Positions 22,901-33,660 of a stretch of DNA of 64,000 nt are shown here, piece by piece (positions within the stretch are counted from its first letter, which is position 1; every line of letters begins with the position of its first letter). The stretch lies in the NCBI RefSeq assembly GCF_014905175.1, contig NC_057791.1:17426177-17490176 (forward strand). The letters run 5' to 3'. A program made the translations under genes and the position numbers. Source of the stretch: Aphidius gifuensis. Taxonomy: Eukaryota > Arthropoda > Insecta > Hymenoptera > Braconidae. The notes below the pieces were generated by a model. That model made no database searches and was not told where the DNA came from. It worked only from the letters and a program-made list of their open reading frames with translations.

Positions 22901-25900
22901 ATAAATTTTATTTATTAAAAATCAATCAGAAAAAAAATAGTGGCGAGTCTAATTTTTTAACAGGATCATAGAATGAGCAAAGAGGTATTTTATGTAATTT
23001 CTAGTTCACCTCTTATGTTACCTGCTCTCCTGATATTTCAAAAATAAATTTTATTTATCAAGAATCAATTAAAAAAAAATTAGTGGCGAGTCTAATTTTT
23101 TAACAGGATCATAGAAGGAGCAAAGAGGTATTTTATGTAATTTCTAGTTCACCTCCTATGTTACCTGCTCTCCTGATATTTTTAAAATAAATTTTATTTA
23201 TCAAGAATCAATTAGAAAAAAAAAAGTGCTTGAAAGTCTAATTACAACAGGATCATAGAATGAGCAAAGAGGTATTTTATGTAATTTCTAGTTCACCTCT
23301 TATGTTACCTGCTCTCCTGATATTTCAAAAATAAATTTTATTTATTAAAAATCAATAAGAAAAAAAATAGTGGCGAGTCTAATTTTTTAACAGGATCATA
23401 GAATGAGCAAAGAGGTATTTTATGTAATTTCTAGTTCACCTCTTATGTTACCTGCTCTCCTGATATTTCAAAAATAAATTTTATTTATCAAGAATCAATT
23501 AGAAAAAAATTAGTGGCGAGTCTAATTTTTTAACAGGATCATAGAAGGAGCAAAGAGGTATTTCATGTAATTTCTAGTTCACCTCTTATGTTACCTGCTC
23601 TCCTGATATTTCAAAAATAAATTTTATTTATTAAAAATCAATTAGAAAAAAATTAGTGGCGAGTCTAATTTTTTAACAGGATCATAGAAGGAGCAAAGAG
23701 GTATTTCATGTAATTTCTAGTTCACCTCTTATGTTACCTGCTCTCCTGATATTTCAAAAATAAATTTTATTTATTAGAAAACAATAAGAAAAAAAATAGT
23801 GGCGAGTCGAATTTTTTAACAGGATCATAAAATAGGCAAAGAGTATTTCTTGTAATTTCTAGTTCACCTCTTCTGTTACCTGCTCTTCTGATATTTCAAA
23901 AAATAAATTTTATTTATTAAAAATCAATCAGAAAAAATAGTGGCGAGTCTAATTTTTTAACAGGATCATAGAATAAGCAAAGAGGTATTTTATGTAATTT
24001 CTAGTTCACCTCTTATGTTACCTGTTCTCCTGATATTTCAAAAATAAATTTTATTTATTAAAAATCAATTAGAAAAAAATTAGTGGCGAGTCTAATTTTT
24101 TAACAGGATCATAGAATGAGCAAAGAGGTATTTCATCTAATTTCTAGTTCACCTCTCATGTTACCTGCTCTCCTGATATTTCAAAAATAAATTTTATTTA
24201 TCAAGAATCAATTAGGAAAAAATTAGTGGCGAGTCTAATTTTTTAACAGGATCATAGAATGAGCAAAGAGGTATTTTATGTAATTTCTAGTTCACCTCCT
24301 CGGTTACCTGCTTTCCTGATATTTCAAAAATAAATTTTATTTATTAAAAATCAATTAGAAAAAAAATAGTGGCGAGTCTAATTTTTTAACAGGATCATAG
24401 AATGAGCAAAGAGGTATTTTATCTACTTCCTAGTTCACCTCTTATGTTACCTGCTCTCCTGATATTTCAAAAATAAATTTTATTTATTAAAAATCAATCA
24501 GAAAAAAAATAGTCGCGAGTCTAATTTTTTAACAGGATCATAGAATGAGCAAAGAGGTATTTTATGTAATTTCTAGTTCACCTCCTCGGTTACCTGCTTT
24601 CCTGATATTTAAAAAATAAATTTTATTTATTAAAAATCAATTAGAAAAAAATTAGTGGCGAGTCTAATTTTTTAACAGGATCATAGAATGAGCAAAGAGG
24701 TATTTCATCTAATTTCTAGTTCACCTCTCATGTTACCTGCTCTCCTGATATTTCAAAAATAAATTTTATTTATCAAGAATCAATTAGGAAAAAATTAGTG
24801 GCGAGTCTAATTTTTTAACAGGATCATAGAATGAGCAAAGAGGTATTTTATGTAATTTCTAGTTCACCTCCTCGGTTACCTGCTTTCCTGATATTTCAAA
24901 AATAAATTTTATTTATTAAAAATCAATTAGAAAAAAAATAGTGGCGAGTCTAATTTTTTAACAGGATCATAGAATGAGCAAAGAGGTATTTTATCTACTT
25001 CCTAGTTCACCTCTTATGTTACCTGCTCTCCTGATATTTCAAAAATAAATTTTATTTATTAAAAATCAATTAGAAAAAAATTAGTGGCGAGTCTAATTTT
25101 TTAACAGGATCATAGAAGGAGCAAAGAGGTCTTTCATGTAATTTCTAGTTCACCTCCTCGGTTACCTGCTTTCCTGATATTTCAAAAATAAATTTTATTT
25201 ATTAAAAATCAATTAGAAAAAAATTAGTGGCGAGTCTAATTTTTTAACAGGATCATAGAAGGAGCAAAGAGGTATTTCATGTAATTTCTAGTTCACCTCT
25301 TATGTTACCTGCTCTCCTGATCTTTTAAAAATAAATTTTATTTATTAAAAATCAATCAGAAAAAAAAAAGTGGCGAGTCTAATTTTTTAACAGGATCATA
25401 GAATGAGCAAAGAGGTATTTTATGTAATTTCTAGTTCACCTCCTCGGTTACCTGCTTTCCTGATATTTGAAAAATAAATTTTATTTATCAAGAATCAATT
25501 AGAAAAAAATTAGTGGCGAGTCTAATTTTTTAACAGGATCATAGAAGGAGCAAAGAGGTATTTCATCTAATTTCTAGTTCACCTCTCATGTTACCTGCTC
25601 TCCTGATATTTCAAAAATAAATTTTATTTATTAAAAATCAATCAGAAAAAAAATAGTGGCGAGTCTAATTTTTTAAGAGGATCATAGAATGAGCAAAGAG
25701 GTATTTTATGTAATTTCTAGTTCACCTCTTATGTTACCTGCTCTCCTGATATTTCAAAAATAAATTTTATTTATTAAAAATCAATTAGAAAAAAAATAGT
25801 GGCGAGTCTAATTTTTTAACAGGATCATAGAAGGAGCAAAGAGGTATTTCATGTAATTTCTAGTTCACCTCTTATGTTACCTGCTTTCCTGATATTTCAA

Positions 25901-26848
25901 AAATAAACTTTATTTATTAAAAATCAATTAGAAAAAAATTAGTGGCGAGTCTAATTTTTTAACAGGATCATAGAAGGAGCAAAGAGGTATTTCATGTAAT
26001 TTCTATTTCACCTCTTATGTTACCTGTTCTCCTGATATTTCAAAAATAAATTTTATTTATTGAAAATCAATAAGAAAAAAAATAGTGGCGAGTCTAATTT
26101 TTTAACAGGATCATAGAAGGAGCAAAGAGGTATTTCATGTAATTTCTAGTTCACCTCTTATGTTACCTGTTCTCCTGATATTTCAAAAATAAATTTTATT
26201 TATTAAAAATCAATAAGAAAAAAAATAGTGGCGAGTCTAATTTTTTAACAGGATCATAGAATGGGCAAAGAGGTATTTTATCTACTTCCTAGTTCACCTC
26301 TTATGTTACCTGCTCTCCTGATATTTCAAAAATAAATTTTATTTATTAAAAATCAATCAGAAAAAAAATAGTGGCGAGTCTGATTTTTTAACAGGATCAT
26401 AGAATGAGCAAAGAGGTATTTCATCTAATTTCTAGTTCACCTCTCATGTTACCTGCTCTCCTGATATTTCAAAAATAAATTTTATTTATCAAGAATCAAT
26501 TAGGAAAAAATTAGTGGCGAGTCTAATTTTTTAACAGGATCATAGAATGAGCAAAGAGGTATTTTATGTAATTTCTAGTTCACCTCCTCGGTTACCTGCT
26601 TTCCTGATATTTCAAAAATAAATTTTAGTTATTAAAAATCAATTAGAAAAAAAATAGTGGCGAGTCTAATTTTTTAACAGGATCATAGAATGAGCAAAGA
26701 GGTATTTTATCTACTTCCTAGTTCACCTCTTATGTTACCTGCTCTCCTGATATTTCAAAAATAAATTTTATTTATTAAAAATCAATTAGAAAAAAATTAG
26801 TGGCGAGTCTAATTTTTTAACAGGATCATAGAAGGAGCAAAGAGGTAT
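19955..26848 (+). repeat. Tandem satellite, about 48 copies of a 143-bp unit
   Basis: The mark GTGGCGAGTCTAATTTTTTA recurs at 20054, 20197, 20340 and so on to 26800, mostly with exact 143-bp spacing (6746 bp is about 47 intervals). Copies are highly similar. Each has AACAGGATCATAGAA, GAGCAAAGAGGTATTT, CTAGTTCACCTCTTATG, TTACCTGCTCTCCTGATATT, an A/T-rich tail and the mark. Two linked variants alternate: AATGAGC with TTTTATG, and AAGGAGC with TTTCATG. Multi-unit blocks are duplicated at spacings that are exact multiples of 143. The homogeneous centre and degraded edges fit unequal exchange. There is no coding capacity and no transposase. Confidence 0.95.
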
Positions 26849-27234
26849 TTCTATTTTCCAAGTTTACCTCTTAAATTTTATAATTCCTTGATAAAATCGA
26901 AAATTCTTCGGACAGATTTTTTTTGAAAAAAGAATATTTGTATTAGGAACACAGAATAAGCAAGGAGGTATTTTTATTTTTCTAGTTTACCTCTTTTATT
27001 TTATAATTTCTTGATAAAATCGAAAATTCTTCGGACAAATTTTTTTAAAAAATAAATATTTGTATTAGGAACATAGAATGAGCAAGGAGGTATTTTTATT
27101 TTTCGATTTTACTTCTTTCATTCTATAATTTCTTGATGGAATCGAAAATTTTTCGGACAGATTTCTTAAAAAAATGAATATTTGTATTAGGAACATAGAA
27201 TGAGCAAGGAGGTATTTTTACATTTCCAATTTAC
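26849..27234 (+). repeat. Divergent tandem repeat, 122-bp family (right flank of satellite)
   Basis: Three units of the same 122-bp family as the left flank, with GTATTAGG marks at 26940, 27062 and 27184 (spacing 122, 122). The first unit is a hybrid. It begins as a 143-bp-type copy (AGGATCATAGAAGGAGCAAA) and switches to the 122-bp type after GAGGTATTT at 26842-26850, the same core at which the left junction switches. Homology ends near 27234 within a decayed unit. Confidence 0.9.
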
Positions 27235-28079
27235 TGAAAAAAAATACAAATATATCAATGTGATTAAGAAAAAAAACTTTATTATCTATTTTATTTACAA
27301 TCATTTTAAAGCTCGGAAGATCGATGACACTTGTCTTTTTCGTATAAAGAACAGATAAATATAAATATAAAATCATTAATTTTTTAAATCATATTACTTC
27401 CGTTGGTTCATTTTGTCTTTTTTTTTCAACAGACAAGTCATCATCATCATACACACACAATCTATTAAAATTTTCGATGGGCGGTTTTGTTACAAACGAC
27501 ACAATCTGATGATGTGGTAAAATGAAAATAAAAATAAATAAATGATCATCGTTCATGCATTTCTCATACATCTATTGTATGCAGATTAAGAAGGCAGGGC
27601 GACAATGACTTTAGAATAATTTCATAAACATAAACCTAACACATCAGTAAAATCCTCATCTCAAAAAAAAAAAAGAATAATAATGAAATTCTTTGACATG
27701 GTGTGTCATGAAAGTCTAGATATTCTTACATATACAAATATGATGAACCTCTCACAAACATTAAAATCACACTTGTATATATTGCATGGATAATAATACT
27801 CTCTTTCATTCTCGCACGTGCTCATATATACTTTTTTTTTATTTTTTCATGAATATATACATGACATATTATATGTCTACATAAATTAACATGTTATCAA
27901 ACATCATATAGCTGCACTTGAACTCGTAATTTATCAATTTATTTAAAATTATATCAATAATATATTTATACAAATAAATTTCTTCTTTATTTTTTTTTTT
28001 TACTTTTAACAATATTAATTATATAATAAAAATGATATTATTATTATTATTATTGAAATAATATTTTTCATTTGAGTAT
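27235..28079. other. AT-rich spacer right of the satellite
   Basis: A/T-rich, with mixed patches at 27300-27340 and 27460-27600 (for example CGATGGGCGGTTTTG). A TTATTA microsatellite sits around 28030-28055. A 60-codon minus-strand frame has no recognisable features. Confidence 0.5.
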
Positions 28080-28460
28080 ATGGCGTTGACGGTCGATACG
28101 AGTTGTATAGAATTTTGAAAGAGAAGAGGAGGGATGCTTTTCACCGGATGAGTATAGAAAGGTGAGGGGGTTGTTTGGTGTTGGAGCATACAGGTTCGTG
28201 CAAGAATCAATGTGTCTGTGTTTGAAGGGGGTCCAGAGGGTGGTGTGTGTGTATATAGCTTTGAATGTATGTAAACCAATGTGAAGGTAGAATCAGAAAT
28301 TGGCAAACTGGTCACGTAGTGCACGGCAATGAATGGACCCGGCGAGTCAAGCTCGATGCTGGGAATTGGCTACCGGGCACAACACAACTTCCTACCCCAC
28401 TGCGTCAGCTTCAGCAACCTCCCTTGGTAACCCAAACCTCTGGGCCCACCCAATAGTGAT
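28080..28460. promoter_or_regulatory. Strongly GC-richer island with small plus-strand frame
   Basis: One of the most GC-rich segments outside the vvl gene. A plus-strand frame at 28265-28456 encodes 63 residues (begins MYVNQCEGRIRNW, ends in a Pro/Gln/Thr-rich tail SGPTQ) and covers the richest part, and a donor-like TTG-GTAACC occurs at 28422. The opposite strand is also open (28019-28324). I do not recognise either product. Candidate conserved enhancer, small ORF or exon; the enhancer reading is favoured because both strands are open. Confidence 0.3.
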
Positions 28461-28803
28461 GAAATTATCCTGTAAATAATAATCAAAATAAAATTAAAAA
28501 TAAGACCAATTTTATATTTGAAAAATTTAAAATATAAATAATAACATATATTAATAATTTTTGTAAGTGTTTAAAATTCATTTTAATTATTATAAAATGT
28601 TTTTTTTTAAAATTGAAAATATATAAAAACGTTTGCACGTGTAAATGTTAACTTATGATGATGAAAAAAATAAAAAATTGTCAAGATATAGTGGTAGTGG
28701 AAAGTAAAGGTCAGACTGATATCTTGTATGATCAAAAAATAAATCGCGCGACTAAAAGTCGTAAAACGTAGCGGTATATTGGAAGGCAACATCAAAATGA
28801 CCA

Positions 28804-28840
<37 letters not shown>

Positions 28841-29094
28841 TATTTATTCGAATAATTCATTGGTATTTTAAAGTGGTCAATATGAAATCTACTATATACT
28901 ACAAAAATCCCTCTTTAAAATATCCATCAGTCGTATCAATTTACTTATTTATTATTATGATTAATTTTATCTTGAAAAAAGAAATCAAAATGAAAAAAAA
29001 AAAAAAATACTTATATAAAGATAAATATATTATATAAAATATATAATAGGTGTATATAAAAAAAAAAAAAAATTGTGCAGAAAAATTAAATGTA
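28461..29094. other. AT-rich spacer
   Basis: A/T-rich apart from a mixed patch at 28740-28800 (TCGCGCGACTAAAAGTCG, with pairing GCGACT/AGTCG-like arms). No gene. Confidence 0.5.
28807..28834. repeat. (TA)n microsatellite
   Basis: Fourteen consecutive TA dinucleotides, followed after one C by further TA repeats. It is a simple sequence repeat. Confidence 0.9.
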
Positions 29095-29345
29095 ATTTTT
29101 TTCTATTTAAAGTTGTTTGGGGATTTGGCCAGATGCATTGAGTGAGAGAGGCATCGTTGTCACCCATAACCCCATCATGGGGATTACTTTGAACACCCCC
29201 GCGACCATGACCATGCAAAGGTCCCTTCATCTGGCAATCTAAAGCAAGCCTCTGATCTGCCATAAAGTCATTTCATAACCAATTCAAAAGAGGGATGTTT
29301 TAGTGACGAGAAAAGAGAAGGGGATTTACAATCCCCTCAAGTCCA
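29095..29345. promoter_or_regulatory. GC-rich island with TCF, GGATTA and palindromic GGGGATT sites
   Basis: Dense mixed sequence. GGGGATTACTTTGAAC near 29179 combines a GGATTA homeodomain-type site with a CTTTGAAC TCF-type site. ACACCCCCGCGACC follows and resembles a Zic/Gli-type G-rich site. At 29319-29337 lies AGGGGATTTACAATCCCCT, an 8-bp inverted repeat with a 3-bp spacer, suited to a dimer of a GGATT-binding or Rel-type factor. Regulatory function is inferred. Confidence 0.35.
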
Positions 29346-30589
29346 AAATCCAGGGTTAAACATAAACCAGTCCCATGATACTTTTATACATCTAGTATCT
29401 CTTACTATTTTTATTCACAAACTGACAATTTTTTTTTTTTTTTTCGAAAAGTCTCACCTTAATGTGTGACTCTTCACAAATACATTATTTCAAATGTTGG
29501 GGTAGAAATCAAAAAATTATCTGCGCATCTATATATATATATATATAGAAAAATCAAACGGGATTAAAGGGAATTTAAAAATACTGACTGCAGTTTAAAA
29601 AATATCACCCCTTGAAGAACTTTATCCAAGCTTGACAGATGTATGCACAATTAATCATTTTTGTTTTTTTTTTTTTTTAAATTTTATTATTTTTTCATTT
29701 TGGTTTTTTGCATTTTTTATTTTATTTATAATAATAATATGTATTTGATTATTGTAATTTTATTTTCTTGTTGCTTTTGTATGTTAAGAAAACAAAGAAA
29801 TTCAATTTGTATTTTTTAATTAACAGTGACCACCAATGTTAAGAAATTTTTATGATCACAAAAATCATTACATTAGACCATGATGCAATTGTCGTTAAAA
29901 GAAATAGGTGGTGACACTTGTGCGAGTATTAAAAAATATATATAAAAAAAAAAGAAAATAATAATAAACAAATAAGGGAGTGAAAAAAAAATATAGAAAT
30001 GTTTTTTAAAAATGAAAATAAGACGGTATACGAGGTGAGAGAAAAATGAAAAATTAAAAAAAAGAAAATAAAACAAAGAACATTGGCTTGGTAAACATAA
30101 ATCAAAGGTATTGTCAACGGGTGCGGCTGGAGGCATTTAACCCAAGACACTGAAACGTGAAAGGGGCATTTACTTTTATATTTTTGCCGTCATGAAAAAC
30201 TGAAAGGATGGGGTTGTAAAAAAAAGAAAAGAAAATATTCAAGACAATAATCGTGAACCCTTTCGTTAATTAGAGAATCCCAGATGCCGACTATTGGACT
30301 TGTTTTTTTTTTTGTTTTCGCTATTTTTTTATTTTTAATTTTCATTCATATCGTACTGTCATGTTAATTTATGTTCACAACTTTTTTATTTTCATGCAAA
30401 ATATTGAATCAAAAAATATATACTTATGACGGTAAAATGAAAAAAATTTAATAGCAATTTATCTAAATTATTTATTATATTTTTTTTCGTTTTAAAATTA
30501 TTTATATTTCATTATGTAAATTATTATTTTTCATTCAGATGTATATATATTTTAATAGTATTTAATTTTGTTTTTTTTTTTGTTTACAG
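29346..30589. other. AT-rich spacer
   Basis: Long poly-T/poly-A runs, with mixed patches at 29440-29480, 30070-30160 and 30250-30300. Reading frames on the minus strand (29873-30150) are Phe/Leu/Ile-rich homopolymer products. The right end is a long pyrimidine tract ending TTTACAG at 30589. Confidence 0.5.
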
Positions 30590-30707
30590 TGTACCGAGTT
30601 TTCACAAATGCAAATAGACTGTCATCACAAATATGATGCAAGAATTTCCGTTGAATTGCAACAACACCAAAGACGAAGAATAATTATACAACAAACAAAA
30701 ATGACTG
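30590..30707 (+). other. Exon-like segment (candidate internal exon)
   Basis: A strong acceptor-like site (T-rich tract then TTTACAG at 30583-30589) and a donor-like site (CTG-GTAATA at 30708) bracket 118 bp. Only one of the three plus frames is open, for 39 codons plus one base. It begins CTEFSQMQIDC, includes a QQHQRRR stretch and ends QQTKMT. The exon would start in phase 0 and end in phase 1. It contains a perfect POU octamer ATGCAAAT at 30608-30615, so it might instead be a regulatory element. No family is recognised. Confidence 0.25.
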
Positions 30708-31239
30708 GTAATAATTAATCATCCATCACTCTTCAGAAGCCTCAACCAAAAACAATACATCCTAAAAAAACCATCGATTTATTTATCTCACTATTTCACA
30801 TATATTAATCAAAAGTTTTTTTTTTTATTTGATAGCTTTCACAATAAAAAAAAATTGAACCGAATCACTTATAAAGCCGTCAAAATTATTTTTATTGAGA
30901 CAAGCAGTTCTTTAATCAGCAACAATTAATGATACCTTTAAGTTAATTTTACAACAATTCACTTTCTAAATCGATACAATTAACGTAACTTAAAAATTAA
31001 TTAAAAAACAAAAAACCAATAAATCATGTATGAAAAAAATATATATATATATATATATTATATATTCTTGAATTTAAATAAAAAAAATTAGCTAATGTAA
31101 ATTTATACCGATAATTTTTAAATTGATAACATCAATAATATTTTTAACCATACAGTTAATTTTACAATAAAACATTTGTGTAATAAAAAAGCAAAAAAAA
31201 AAAAAAATTCGACTCAAAGAAACGGATTATTAATTGGAT
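30708..31239. other. AT-rich spacer
   Basis: A/T-rich with an (AT)n run near 31041-31060. Nothing recognised. Confidence 0.55.
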
Positions 31240-31420
31240 ACATGATAAAACAGTGTTAGTTTCTATTTCTTGTTCATCATTGGACCCCCCTTGGCTTATT
31301 CACAAAGATATGCTACGATTTGCAAGAAACCTTCTCATTCCCTCATCCCTCTGGCAAACTCAGTGCGTGTTAAACGCATTTACCATCGTGTTACCACAGG
31401 CAAGCCTTTAGTTAAAAAAA
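31240..31420. promoter_or_regulatory. GC-richer island, candidate enhancer
   Basis: Mixed sequence with GGACCCCCCTTGGC-like content, TGCGTGTTAAACGCA (an imperfect palindrome near 31363) and GTTACCACAGG (Runt-type ACCACA). No open frame of note. Candidate regulatory DNA. Confidence 0.25.
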
Positions 31421-32200
31421 AATAAAATAATTTTATATAAAAAAAAAAAAAAAACATTATGTACGAAGTAAGGGGTTAAATAAAATATAAAGAATGTAAA
31501 TAGAAAAAAAAAATATTGTTTAAGTACATAGTATCAATAAATGAGTGTGTATTCCCTTCATCGTGTAAGTTAAAATTTTTTTTAACGAAGCTTATTTATT
31601 GGCTTGGCCACACCATTCTGGATTTGTGTGGGCTTCGTTTTATTTAACATTGAAATATACATATCGGTAATATTGTACATGTGTAGTTAAATCAGTTGAA
31701 TTGGTACCTCCTCATGTCTCTTGCATACACACACTGTCTTTCTCTCAAAGAGTTGGAAAAAAATAATATTTTTATGACAGATAAATCAAAAGTAAATATT
31801 TCAAATGAAAAAAAAATCCCAACAATTATTATTTATTTATTTTACATTTTCAAAATAAAAAAAAGAAAATATTTTCATTTGAAAATCATCATCGAGAACT
31901 CGGGATTTATAGAAAAATTTATATTTTTGACTAAAATTTCAATATTAAACTTGAATTAAAATAAAAATTAGTAAATATATTTCAAATATAAAAAAATGAC
32001 ATGATATAATTTAAATATTAAAATGAACATGCATTGAAAAAAAAAAAAAAAAAAGGAATCTTGTAACTTAAATTGTTAATTTTTAATTTTTTATTGGTTG
32101 AGAATTCTCAAATGAGCCTCTTGGCTAGTTGGTTATATTTTATTTTTTAACGTTGGCTTTTAGTTTCTCATACAGCTCCACATCCAATACTTTTTTTTTA
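31421..32200. other. AT-rich spacer
   Basis: A/T-rich. A short mixed patch at 31590-31640 has facing CCACAC and GTGTGG arms. The frame at 31696-31959 is Lys/Ile/Phe-rich and not credible. Confidence 0.5.
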
Positions 32201-32610
32201 TTTCCCAAGAGTACCGTGTCTGTGTTGTATTCTCGAAGAGATCGTTACTTGGACTGGTCGTGTCGATGGAGAACCGTGTGGCGAATTTCCAGGACTTTTT
32301 TTCCTTTTTATATAACATATATATGTTTTTGTTTTTTTTTTTTTTTTTTTGTATTTGTTTATATATTTATTTGATTTTTTTTTTTGTTCGCAATAACAAA
32401 CGCATTGGCAAAATCTGTTTGGCTACGAGATGGTGTTGTTGTGTGCCTCGAAGACAACGCCAAGACGACGAGTATGAGACGCCATGGGCCGTAGAAGCTA
32501 ACAAGGCGATTACTCATGCCGCTTACCCATAAGAGAAGAAGAAGAAGAAAAAGTTACAACGCGCCTTGGTCTTGGAGAGTTTATTGCGGCAAATGGTAAA
32601 ATTTGTACCT
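32201..32610. promoter_or_regulatory. Two adjacent GC-richer islands
   Basis: Islands at 32205-32300 and 32390-32610 are separated by poly-T. The second holds CATTGGCAAAATC, a CGCCAAGACGACGAG segment and a GAAGAAGAAG repeat. A plus-strand frame through it (32260-32532) ends ...WAVEANKAITHAAYP, which looks protein-like but is preceded by poly-Phe from the T tract. No splice sites convincingly bound it. Candidate enhancer, less likely an exon. Confidence 0.25.
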
Positions 32611-33294
32611 TGCTAACGATCAAAGTGGTCCTACAATATTTTTTTTTTTTTCTTTTACCTTTTTATTTGCAATATGGACTTGGACTTTTATTTTCTCGTT
32701 TTCATTCATTATTATATATATATTTTTTTTCCCCAATTTATTCCAAAGACTACATCAGAAAACAAAAGTACGAAAAAAAAAAATTAAAATTATATTTACA
32801 TTATGAAGACGTATATATGAAATATAATAATAATTACTTCATTGAAAATAATGTTTGTAAAACGGCTTCAAGATTGACACATCGTGATGATAATTTTTTA
32901 ACAACAAATAATGATAGAGTCATTTTTAAAAAAAATATAACTTTGTACATATATATTAACCATTTTTTTTTATTTCTTCATTTATGAATATTATTTGTAT
33001 TTACATTTGAGTGATTTGAAATACTCAATACAAAGACAGTTCAAGAATTGATCCATTCAAATGTAAAGAAAAAAAAATTAACCAAATACCTCATGAAGAA
33101 GAACACGAAGATGGCAAAAAAAAAAAAAAAACAACAACAAGAAAATCAAGAAGAAGATCATGTAACCAAGAAAACTGCAATTTCGCAAAATGTGAGCCTT
33201 AAGGCAAACTCCCTCTTCTCTCTTTATTTATCCTCGTCTTAATGTCAGGGTCGAAAAAAAATTATTTCATTTTTTTTATTTTTAAATTTTTTTG
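32611..33294. other. AT-rich spacer
   Basis: Poly-T and poly-A runs and Phe/Lys-rich frames (32603-32987, 33048-33242). No gene supported. Confidence 0.5.
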
Positions 33295-33660
33295 AATCCA
33301 TGACGCGGGCGCACACGTTCAAGAAGACCCTGCAGGTTTCATACAACATTTTTGTCGAAATAAAAAAATAAATATATATATGAAAAAAATATATACACAT
33401 GAAGAGTACAAAATAAAAAATAATATGAATAGAAAGGGGTTCTGGGACTGAGGGAAGGTCTAATTAGATTTTAAGTGAGAAATTGAGCCTGCCGGCAATT
33501 TTAAGGAAGCCGAACGCGCCGCCCTGATTAATATCATTATACTCTCAGTCTTCACGATATCCTCACGTGCTTTAACTTGGTTCTTTTCGCTCAGGAATCT
33601 CGAGTATATATAAAACTCAAGAACCAACCAATTCTCAAGTGATCATACCTGGTCCTTTTT
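33295..33660 (+). promoter_or_regulatory. GC-richer island with TATA box, candidate promoter
   Basis: The island contains TCTAATTAGA (palindromic homeodomain core), CTGCCGGCAATT, GAACGCGCCGCC, CTGATTAATATCATTA and TCACGTGC. At 33607-33615 TATATAAAA is a good TATA box, in a mixed context rather than simple AT repeat, and facing arms CTCGAGT and ACTCAAG surround it. A start site would fall near 33635-33640. No coding frame follows. It could be the promoter of a non-coding RNA or an enhancer. Confidence 0.25.

Noticed and set aside
19955..26848. CRISPR array
   Set aside because: The units are contiguous 143-bp tandem copies without unique spacers, in a eukaryotic genome. This is satellite DNA.
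19955..26848. Hammerhead ribozyme in the satellite unit
   Set aside because: Some insect satellites encode one, and CTGATATTTC looks superficially similar, but the required CTGANGA core with a matching GAAA is absent.
28807..28834. (TA)n run as a TATA-type promoter
   Set aside because: It is a simple microsatellite without other promoter features.
32603..32987. Plus-strand frames of 67 and 125 codons
   Set aside because: They are Phe/Tyr/Lys-rich products of A/T homopolymers, with no protein-like pattern.
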